Of a stretch of DNA of 64,000 bases, positions 55,254 to 64,000 are shown piece by piece. The notes beneath the pieces are model-generated. The model worked only from the letters and a program-made list of their open reading frames with translations, searched no databases and had not been told where the DNA came from. The stretch lies in assembly GCA_037157565.1 (NCBI GenBank), contig JAZHRO010000054.1, positions 14,553,501 to 14,617,500 of the forward strand, read 5' to 3'. This DNA is from Thalassia testudinum (lineage: Eukaryota > Streptophyta > Magnoliopsida > Alismatales > Hydrocharitaceae). Each line of letters begins with the position of its first letter. Position 1 is the first letter of the stretch. The position numbers and the translations under genes were made by a program.

Positions 55254-57932
55254 CTACAAGGATGATGTATCTCAAAATGAAAAGTACAGCAAATATTTTC
55301 CAAAGATAAGCAATGTAAACATTTGGAAGATGCTAGTTGATGGAATAATGGAAAGCGATTCTAGTTTACAAACAAAGACAGCAGCTTTAGGTGGAATAAC
55401 AGAATTGCAAGCACATGTGCATTTGATAGAAAAAATACTTATTTCAAAACGAAGCAGAACGTGCATTTTATCTGCATGTTAGAACCACCTTCGGGAATCA
55501 GCTGCCTCATGATTAATACCCTTTCTGGAGATGGACAAAATGAGAACATTAATTCCAACTAATAGCATCAGAAATTTCCTCGTAGTGCTTGAATGTGTTT
55601 TTCACCTTATTTTGTTTTTCTAAACTCCTATGTAATGTCTCCTTTAAGCATCTCTGTGAAGAAATGTATAGTTTATTATTATTGAAACTCAAGTAGAAAC
55701 AATGGGATTTGATCTCTTTATATAGAGAGACAAATCCTACTTTCCAATCATAATACAATATTCTAAAATAGAAAAAACATCTCTAATTGTAACAAATTTC
55801 TAACATAACAAACTTTCTTAAAAGGATAATTCTTTTAAGGAAAGATGATAACTTAGGCAAGGAAGTTTCCAACTGGTGATCTTGTGATCTTCAACGTGGA
55901 GATTCACGAGATCTCCAATGCTCCCCCCCCAAGTTGGACGTCTCCAACTGGTCAGAGAACACCAAACAATAGCACGCATGTAGGCCTTGCACGCACGAAT
56001 GGTCTTCGATCTTCTAATTGGACCACAAACAATGGTTGGGGAATGTTCCCAAGCACATGGTGGTCATCATGCCTCCCAAGAGAATCTCCCCCCCTTGGAG
56101 AAGAATAAAAAATTGAACCAGGGGCTTCCACCGGTGGAGCTGAGACTTTACCGCAATTTTTCCACCACTGGCCATCATCCTCTTCGGGGATGACACGGCC
56201 TGAAGCAGTAGCATTTTCCTTTAGGCCACTGTGATACTTGTACACATGCATGCTTGTACACATGGCGGCTTGATCACGCACAAACTGTAGCACGAACTTG
56301 AATTAGGTGCTTGAGCACGATTCATGTACTTGACATAGCTCCTCCCTTTTGATGCAAGTGGGACTAGAGCACGCATGTAGATCATGCAAATACTTTTACA
56401 TGCTTACGAATTTCTTCAAGCGTGTAAACAATTTCTCATCATCAGGGAACATGCAACACCCGTGGAGTTGGAGCAAAAAGGAGTTTGATGGAAAATACTT
56501 CCATGCACTGAAACTGGAATTGATTGTAGGACTTGAATCCAGGCACAAATTGTAATTGAATTGGACAAAGACCATACCAAAAGTAGTAGTCACATATGGG
56601 AAATGTTCCCAAGGAGTAGTGGAGGAAACCTTGCTCCTCAGTTAATCTTTTTCTTCGATTTAATGCCACGGGATGTGCAGATCAAACCGATTGCATACTT
56701 ATGCATGTGTGGAAGGGGAGTAGCGCACTAGGTTATGCACAACCTTTGTTCTAAATGCCAACATCGTGCCCACGAAATGGCCTTTTTCTGATGTGAGGCG
56801 ATGTCAACACGTGTATTGTCGAAATGTAGGAGTGTTCACAATATTTTATCAAATATGGATAATATGTTGATAACTTCGGAGAAATGAGTCACATTAGGTA
56901 CAATTCTTAAATCGTTACCATATTTTAAAGTCAATATAAGTGTCTCAATAATCAATTTCTACCCATTACTATTGTTGTAAATGATTTAAATTTTGACATG
57001 TCGTTTGTATGTCGAAATAGCTATTTTTAGGGTTAAACCATATCAACATCAAAACATAGGGACTTTGACAAAATGTCATCGAAATTTCGTCGAAATGTCA
57101 ACAAGTGACGAAATGCACTCAACATTTTGACTTGCCGATACTGCTTCTCACTCTCAGTTCTCCTATTCTTCTTTACTATTGCTACCGTTGCTCACAATGT
57201 TATTGCTACTCCATTCTTATTCGAATCAAATCTCCGTTGTTGCTGCTCCCTCTCATCCCACTGCTCCTCTCCTCTAACTCTTTTGAGATCTGATTCCATA
57301 CCTATCCATGATTATAGAGTAGATCTAAATAATAGACTCTAGATTTACTATGAACATCTAGATCTAATCATAATTTAGAATTGAGGAATCCTTTATTTAA
57401 TTCCTAAAAAAAATCCTAGGCCTGGATTCACATTAGAGAACAAAAAACTTACATCCATCCACAAGAGAATAAAACCTGAAAATTACAAACACTGAGGGCT
57501 TATTTACTTCATGCATTAATCATAACTTCCTTCAAGGATTACATCCAACCTAAAACACATGATCCCCTATTTGGAGGTGACAACCTATATTTGTCATACA
57601 TAAATATGATACAACTAGATTGAAGCGTGACTCATAAGCGGTGACATAAATAAAAATGGCCAATACAACACACATAATTATGTTAACCTATGTCTATTCA
57701 AATTGATCAAATTAACCATAAGATATATTAATTTACTTCTAAAAAAAGATTGATTTAAGATCGACCGGTTAGATATTTACATTTAACTTTTAAATTTCAA
57801 TTTTAGTTTACTGCAAATTATATATTTGAATCTTTTATTTTTGCATAACTTAATTCAATTCGCACAATAATTATTTGATATTTGATTTTTTAACTTAAAC
57901 ATGATATAGTAAAGTACATGTTGCATAGGAAT
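55254..57932. other. Repeat-derived DNA upstream of the visible exons
   Basis: No exon of the phosphoesterase is found. It contains a minus-strand copia-like LTR (55665-55920) and about 800 bp of unidentified sequence behind it. At 56780-57120 are TCGAAATGTCAAC/GAAATTTCGTCGAAATG phrases typical of short non-autonomous DNA elements. AT-rich DNA follows. Confidence 0.4.
55665..55936 (-). repeat. Copia-like LTR fragment with polypurine tract (minus)
   Basis: Read on the minus strand: TTGGGGGGGGAG (polypurine, about 55919-55932), then an LTR-like stretch with CTCTATATAAAGAG as TATA region and an end TTCTTCACA near 55665. No matching second LTR or pol is seen, so it is a remnant. Confidence 0.45.
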
Positions 57933-58087
57933 TGTTAGCGTATGCACATTCTTTTGTACGAGGGGCTCTTAGTTATTAATTGTTTTTTGTTGGTGTTGTA
58001 CCACAACTTTCCCTTCTCTTCATTATATAAGAAGAGGGAGGGCTCAATAATAGAATTATCTAATTTTGTCCAATTTAGTATCAAAGC
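57933..58087 (+). repeat. Candidate short copia 5' LTR and primer-binding site
   Basis: It starts TGTTAGCG (57933) and has TATATAAGAAG near 58024. It ends near 58072, followed by TTAGTATCAAAGC (58075-58087), a decayed form of the initiator tRNA-Met site TGGTATCAGAGC used by copia. The LTR is about 140 bp; its boundaries are estimates. Confidence 0.45.
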
Positions 58088-58293
58088 GACAGTCCTAGAC
58101 AGAGGCTCTAGGTATCCCACTCCCAAGGCCTCCAAACCCTAACCACCTAATCCCTCCCCCCTCTCTACGCGCTAGCCTCCACGCGACGGCAGCGGTGATC
58201 GTGCAGCCCAACAGTATTGCAGCGTTGACCCACGCGCGGCAACAAGGCTTGGCAACGCTAGAGTACTTGCGGCACTGCAGAGCCTCACCGCAA

Positions 58294-58347
58294 CTAAGTC
58301 TGTTGTAGGCTTCCTCCATAGTAGGAAGCTCAGGATTGGTGATGATC
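58294..58347 (-). repeat. Inverted copy of a gag segment in the copia leader
   Basis: These 54 bases are the reverse complement of 59255-59308 (gag, MEEAYNR region) with about two mismatches. Confidence 0.85.
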
Positions 58348-58689
58348 CTTCAATGGCGACGCAGGTGGTCTACAACTACCCCAGTGATTGCGCAGGCGAT
58401 TGGCGGCACTCCTACAACGTGTCCAACAGCACCTAGGTCCTCATGTGCGCGGTCAACGACTTTGAGGGGTTTGCAACCGTGTTCTATGGGCTACATCCCT
58501 CATAGTCGCAAGGAGAGGGAGTCTAGGTCCCCTTGGGGCCATCTCGGGTGTTCTCCCCGCACCCGGGTTAGGCCAACACCCATCCAAGGGGGCTTTCTGT
58601 GGAAGATGCAAATATGAAAACATACAGTTTCAGATCTATTGATGTTTTCTTGGTGATAAAAGATTGATTCAGGCTTGCAGATTGCAAAG

Positions 58690-59490
58690 ATGACTTCAAA
58701 TGATCAGTTCGAGGTAACATCGAACTCTCTTTCGAACATCGGGGTACTCAAAAACCCATTCTTCGGTCCCATCATCAAACTAGATAAGACCAATTACCCG
58801 CAATGGTCCTAGACCTTTCTTATGACCATTAGGGTCATGGAAAAAGCCACATTATTACAAATACGGAGCCTGCAAACAAGACTGGCACAAATGCTAACTG
58901 GGACAAAGACAACGCCATGGTTTGTGCATGGCTTATGCAGACTGTTATTCCCCGAATAGGGGATGAGGTTATGTACTATTCAATAGCAGAGGAGATGTGG
59001 GGGTCATTGCGTGAGACGTACTCACAAGCCAACAACTCCACACATGTTTTTCAGCTCTTTTACGACCTCTTTTACTTGCGTCAGGAGGGACGCACGCTGT
59101 CGCAGTACTATTCCCTCATGAAGAGAATGCTGGAGATGCATCACTCCTATCTGTTAGGGTGTGCCTGTGAGTCCTGGAGGAGTTTCCGGAGATAGTTGGT
59201 AATCTCCCTTTTCTTGGCAGGCTTTGGACCTGATTACACGATAGCCAAAGATCAGATCATCACCAATCATGAGCTTCCTACTATGGAGGAAGCCTACAAC
59301 AGACCTAGCAGAGTAGCAATGCACATCTCTGCTCCTGAATCCGGTGCTCAGATGTTCGCAGTGGCTGCGATCCTTGGACATGGCAGGGGCTCTCCCCTCC
59401 CTGCACGTGGTCATGGACGTTCTTCTGATACACGTACTCGGTCTCCGTGTACCTTCCGTGGTAGGATGGGCCACTCTGAGTCTACATGCT
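58690..59490 (+). pseudogene. gag: Copia gag remnant
   Basis: It begins MTSNDQFEV...NPFFGPIIKLDKTNYPQWS, with a stop where Trp-Thr would continue (58810). It goes on in other frames with EEMWGSLRETYS, LRQEGRTLSQYYSLMKRM, FLAGFGPDYTIAKDQI and MEEAYNR. A zinc knuckle CTFRGRMGHSESTC ends it; the second Cys of CCHC is replaced by Arg. Gag would coat the element RNA in virus-like particles. It is non-functional here. Confidence 0.85.
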
Positions 59491-59654
59491 AGCAGAAGCC
59501 AGGTAGGCCACCTGTAGTCAATTAGACAACCGAGGTTATTGATGGAGTCCTTTTGAGCCCTGACGTTAGTTCTCTCAATACTGAGATTAAGATTCTACGG
59601 CAGTAGATTTTTCAATTGACTCAGGCATCCTCTTCTCAGCCTCCAGACACTGCA

Positions 59655-61053
59655 GCCATTGCCATCATCTCTTCTGAGGCACCTACGACTAGTATGTCGT
59701 CTTTTTTTATCCTCTGGTGATTGGTTGATTGACTCTGATGCATCAAAGCACTTGTGTGGCGACAGGGGATCCTTTTCTCAGTTAGCACCAGTGACACCAG
59801 CCAAGATTGTACAAGTGGTAGACAGGAGACATTCACCACTTGTTGGCAAGGGAGATGTCTTTATCTCCTACTTTACGACTGACATATGTTTTCTATATGT
59901 CGGATTTTCCACTGAGTTTGTTGTATGTTAATAGTATTACCAAAGATCTAAACTGCCAAACTATATTTGATGCGTCATTTTGTATCTTGGAAGACAAGCT
60001 CACTGGGAAGCCGATTGGTGGAGGACGTGAGGAATGGAGGGTGTACCTGTGAGTCATACTATTGATGCTGCTTCTACTACCTAGGGCCTTGTGTCTGCTG
60101 AATCTCCCCTCCAGTGGCATCACCGCCTTGGCCATCTGCCAGCCTATTAATCGTCTCAAACGAGTTCTGCCGCACATACCCTCCACTACTCACATGTGAT
60201 GCCTGTCAGCTGGGCAAGCACCACAAGGCTAATTTTTCCACTTTAGTTTCAATTTCCTCTATTGCTATGTCTGATTTGATTCACATGATATTTGGGGTCC
60301 CAGTCGTATTCCTGATCAACGTAGGAACATGTATTATCTGGTGTTAGTGGATGATTTTGTCCTATCTTGGTTGTTTCTTTTGAAGAATAAGTCTGATGTG
60401 GGACAAATTGTTGAAAATTTTAAGCAAATAAAAACTCAGCATTCATGTTTTGTGAAGCGTTTTCGATCTGATAATACCTTAGAATTTTGTACCACTCGGC
60501 TGCGTACTTTCTTTTCCAGTTGTGGCATTATTCATGAGACCATGTGCCCCTATACCTTTCAACAGAATGGTATTGCTAAGAGGAAATATCGCCACATACT
60601 TGGTGCAGCACGTACCTTGTTGATTCACCACTCAACCTCTCTTTATTGGGGTGATGCTGTTTTGACGTCCTGTTTTCTGATCAATCGAATGCCTAACGCT
60701 GCTTTGCATAAGCGGATTTCTTTGCAGGTTATGTATCCTAATAGACCTCTCTTTCATGCTACCCCTCGAACTTTTGGTTGTGTTGCTTTTGTCCATTTGT
60801 TGGAACCGAGCCAGGATAAACTAACATCGAGAGTAGTTAAGTGTGTTTTCCTTCGGTATACTCGGACACAAAAGGGATATCAATGTTTTGATCTAATCAC
60901 TTCTTGGAATTTTGTTTCAGCGAATGTTACCTTTCATAAGGCAATACGCTTCACATCTGCTGTTGTGCTACCTTCTGAGGGTGATATGGCATCAATGTCA
61001 TTTACATCCATTCGCTTTGGGAGCTTTCCTGAGATTCTCATTCCTACTGCACC
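59655..61053 (+). pseudogene. pol: Copia protease and integrase remnant
   Basis: The protease region shows WLIDSDASKHLCGD: the Asp-Ser-Gly active site reads Asp-Ser-Asp. GAG-pre-integrase pieces follow (HHRLGHLP; CDACQLGKHHKANF). The integrase core lies in frame 60329-61053 with VDDF, RSDNTLEF and QQNGIAKRKYRHI. The catalytic Glu of the DDE triad (normally NGVAERKN) is Lys. Stops separate the parts. The hAT-like element cuts the frame after 61053. Confidence 0.85.
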
Positions 61054-61061
61054 ACCACCAC

Positions 61062-63021
61062 TAGGGATGCAAGTTTCGATAAACCCGACCCGAAAAGAAT
61101 GGGTAAAAACCCAACCCGAACCCAATGGGTTTTATCTAAAAAAACCTAACCGGATTTGGGTATGGGTATGGACATGAGTCTATACCCGATTACCCTACCC
61201 GAATACCCAAATAAAATCTCCATTTATCCAAGATCAGGGTTTCAAATATCACCACACCGATATATCGGTATCGCCGTAATTGGCCATATTGATATCAAGT
61301 GCAGTTTCTTTTTACCATGATATCGTCGATATCATGCACTGTTCATGACAAATGTATCATGGATTTGTGATTTCCCGTCGTCGAATTGTTTGTGATTTAT
61401 GCGACTGTGGCTATGTGGCACTATGCAAGTCATGCGAATTATAAAAAAACATGACGAACTAAATTATAAAAAATACAAAATATTAATCGATGAAAGAATT
61501 CTTCGACCGACGGACATGTTTGTAAAAATTCAATGAAAAACCTCTCAATTCATATAAATCATGATTTGCACCCACCAATGGATTTAATAACAAAAATCTC
61601 ATAAAAAAATTCAAACCAAAGCATCTCCGACTGCCTATAAATTCCGATGGAAGCACGGCTCACAACTCACAATTCACAACACAAAAATTCAGTGAAGTGA
61701 GTCAGTGTGAGTCAGTAACTGTGAGACTGTGAGAGTTGTGAGTCAGTGACTCAGTGTTGGGTAAGTTTGTCTTTTTGCAAAATCCATAAGCGCAAGGTTT
61801 TGAACTTTTGGTTACAACTTTCAAGTGAGTACCCAATACCCATTAATCTCTACTATCAACATCAACGTGACCATGATACACAAGAATGTGATGCTTAGTT
61901 GCTATATGAGATTATTATTATTAAGCTTTATGAAACATAATATTCGTCATTTTAATAATCACATAAAAACTTTATTTAAGCGGATGCAACTTGCTTACAA
62001 TAATATGGTGACAAGGTTTGACATATCGCGATATATTGGTGATATGTTGACTTTTTCCCGATATCGGCGATATATCTCCTTTTTCCCCGATATCAACGAT
62101 ATATCGCCGATATGGGGATATATCATATCGCCAGTTGGGTGGGAAAAATAATGTTGTAGCGCTGTTGAAATGGGATGGTTGGGTGAGAGGTTGAAAACGG
62201 TAGGGCAGGACTAGGAGGGAGGCGTGAGATCGAAAATGAGTAGACACAGAGACAGACACAGGTAGGACTGGACTGGCGCTGTTCGAAACCCGCATGCACA
62301 CCCACGCGCACGCATGCACACACGTTTTTTAGCCATTCCTTTATGAAATATTAGTCATAAAAATGTTAATTTGACATTTTTTATATTTTATGACTTTCTG
62401 AGTAATTTCCCAAAAATTCACCAATATCAGCGATATATCCCCTTTTTAACTTGTCGATACGATATCAATATCGATATTTAAAACCTTATCCGAGATATAT
62501 ATTAGTCTCACCCTAAGTCCCTCATTTCCCCAACCTTAATCTTCTTTATGATCCCCTCCATGATTTTGAAGGTTATGAATGCTTCTGAAGCTTCTATTAA
62601 ACATTTATTTTGGGGAGGGGGATTTTTTGTTTGAAATGTACTTGTATTTAGTCTTTCTTTGTATTTTTTATATTTTTTATATTTTTATTTTTGATGTATT
62701 CCCCTTGAAAGGTTCTTTTTGAAATAATTTTAATGGAGGCCAGTAAAATTAGAATAACACGAGTTCCTATGTTGAGTGCTTGCTAAAAATAAATAATTTG
62801 GTGTTATAGATTTTCCCTCTTTGACTCTAATTTGACATGATTTGATTGTAAAATCAATTTATAAATGAGTATCCGATTGGTAAATGGGTATCCAATTGGT
62901 AGATGGGTACGGGTATAGGTTTGAATTTTTGTACCCGATGGATAAATGGGTAGGGTATGGGTATAGGTATGGGTTTAGCCAAACCCAACACGAACCCGAC
63001 CCCGACCCATTTGCATCCCTA
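61062..63021. mobile_element. hAT-like non-autonomous element (1960 bp) inserted in copia pol
   Basis: Inverted ends TAGGGATGCAA (61062) and TTGCATCCCTA (63011-63021). The 8 bp target duplication is ACCACCAC (61054-61061) and ACTACCAC (63022-63029), with one mismatch. Both ends carry runs of ACCCGA/GGGTA-type phrases. No transposase frame. Confidence 0.85.
61235..62488. mobile_element. Second hAT-like element (1254 bp) inside the first
   Basis: Ends CAGGGTTTCAAATATC (61235) and, inverted, TAAGGTTTTAAATATC (to 62488). The 8 bp target duplication is TCCAAGAT (61227-61234) and TCCGAGAT (62489-62496), with one mismatch. CGATATATCG-type palindromes crowd near both ends (61259-61335, 62025-62140, 62430-62475). 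No coding capacity; CAGGG ends and 8 bp duplications point to hAT. Confidence 0.8.
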
Positions 63022-63029
63022 ACTACCAC

Positions 63030-64000
63030 CACCTACTACACTATCATTTCCTCGTCTAACTTTCAGACATCCATCCTCGCACTACTTTTCGGGCCCCACC
63101 TCACATTTACCATCAAATTCTCAAGTGAGTCCCTTAGACAGTGACACTTGTTTGCCATGTGCTAATCATAGGAACAGGATAGATGATGTGACAAATGGTG
63201 ATCCGGATCTTCCGATAGCTATTTGAAGAGGCCATGAACTTGTGCTACTTATCCCACGGCTGGGGCACTTGCTACTGACAGCCTAGGCCCCAGATTTGCA
63301 GGATTCACCCAGGCGTTGGCTGCTACTCAAATCCCAACAACTCACCGCAAGGTTATGCTTGATCCAAGATGGCAAGGCAGCCACGGAGGACGAAATGGCA
63401 GCTCTTAGGGGTCGTGAGACCTAGGAGCTCACTCCACTTCCAGATAGGCTACGATTGTTGGCTATCGATGAGTGTTCACTGTAAAGTTCAACCCAGATGG
63501 AGGCATTGCTAGATACAAAGCACGCCTTGTGGCAAGGGGTTCACCCAAACCTATGGGTGAACTTCTTTGATACATTCTCACCAGTTGCCAGACTTCCTAC
63601 GGTACGGGTGCTGGTCGCAATGGTAGTCCAGCTAGATTGACCTTTGCATCAACTGAACGTGAAGAATGCATTCCTCTATGGTGATCTCCAAGATGAAGTC
63701 TACATGCAGCAGCCACCTAAATTTGAGGTTCAAGGGAAGTGTGTGCCGACTGTGGAAGGCTATCTATAGCCTCAAGCAGAGTCCTGGAGGATGATTCTAG
63801 AGGTTGTCTCAAGGTGTAGAGGCAGTTGGATTCAGGAGATCGATGACTGATTTTTTTCTTTTTGTCAGGACTGGACAAGGTATTGTGGTGCTTCTTGTAT
63901 ATGCTGATGACTTAATTGTCATCGGAGATGATGTGCAGGGTGTCACTAAGATTAAGCATATTCTCGCAAAGCAGTTTGTTATGAAAGATTTGGGGGCTCT
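63030..64000 (+). pseudogene. pol: Copia reverse transcriptase remnant (runs off the window)
   Basis: Pieces in shifting frames: KFNPDGGIARYKARLVARG (about 63490), then [41 protein letters not shown], and VVLLVYADDLIVIGDD (about 63890-63930) with the catalytic YADD intact. The catalytic-site sequence is kept while the frame is broken several times. It continues beyond 64000. Confidence 0.85.

Larger units (their letters stand above)
57933..64000 (+). mobile_element. Decayed Ty1/copia retrotransposon, 5' LTR to reverse transcriptase (continues past the window)
   Basis: The order is short LTR, primer site, leader, gag, protease, integrase, [hAT insertion], reverse transcriptase. The integrase-before-RT order defines copia. 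All coding parts carry stops and frameshifts. It lies in the direction from which the phosphoesterase gene should receive its 5' exons. Confidence 0.88.

Noticed and set aside
55952..56293. A 113-codon minus-strand frame behind the polypurine tract as copia RNase H
   Set aside because: No RT or RNase H motifs; codon content and neighbours suggest chance.

Overview
The window is nuclear DNA of a flowering plant. It has spliced plant genes with short GT-AG introns, plant families of Ty3/gypsy (Athila/Tat type) and Ty1/copia retrotransposons, hAT-like DNA elements and an L1-type LINE. The species cannot be fixed from sequence alone. Most of the window is mobile or decayed mobile DNA. Three loci look like real host genes.

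Layout. 1-6144 is the 3' part of an Athila/Tat-type retrotransposon: pol with three in-frame stops, a 1.5 kb non-coding tail and a 2.7 kb 3' LTR. 6145-12229 is older non-coding LTR-like DNA with many short hairpins, interrupted by a complete 2729 bp solo LTR (8568-11296) flanked by GCGAG duplications. 12230-13990 is a broken LINE. 13990-21640 is AT-rich or low-complexity DNA with a 452 bp tandem duplication and an LTR-like fragment. 21997-22143 is a candidate 48-residue membrane microprotein gene. 26704-28056 (minus) is an intact three-exon SINA/SINAT RING E3 ubiquitin ligase gene.

31380-46167 is a deep nest. An hAT-like element is split by an inverted LTR. That LTR is broken by a second, plus-strand copy of itself and by a solo Athila-type LTR (target duplication GTCCC). 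The solo LTR is in turn split by a complete, young 7036 bp Athila/Tat-like element (37069-44104; target duplication CACAC; two 1407 bp LTRs that differ at about five positions). This youngest element has no pol. It carries an open frame of unknown function, and each of its LTRs contains a tRNA-like fold with pol III box A and box B-like motifs.

49527-55253 (minus) holds nine in-frame exons of a PGAP5/CDC1-like (MPPE1-type) metallophosphoesterase. Its 5' exons are not in the window. The sequence upstream of the last visible exon is filled by a copia-like LTR fragment and then by a decayed copia element (57933 to the window end). The copia element is interrupted by one hAT-like element (61062-63021), which contains a second one (61235-62488).

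The most unusual signals lie in LTR and non-coding retrotransposon DNA. They are the tRNA-like fold in the LTRs, snRNA-type USE + TATA promoter spacing, arrays of the palindrome CCAGACGTCTGG shared by two LTR families, a hairpin downstream of the last ORF that is conserved with compensating base changes between two elements, and a primer-binding site inside a perfect stem-loop. Coordinates of LTR ends and exons were read by eye from target duplications, splice sites and reading-frame continuity.
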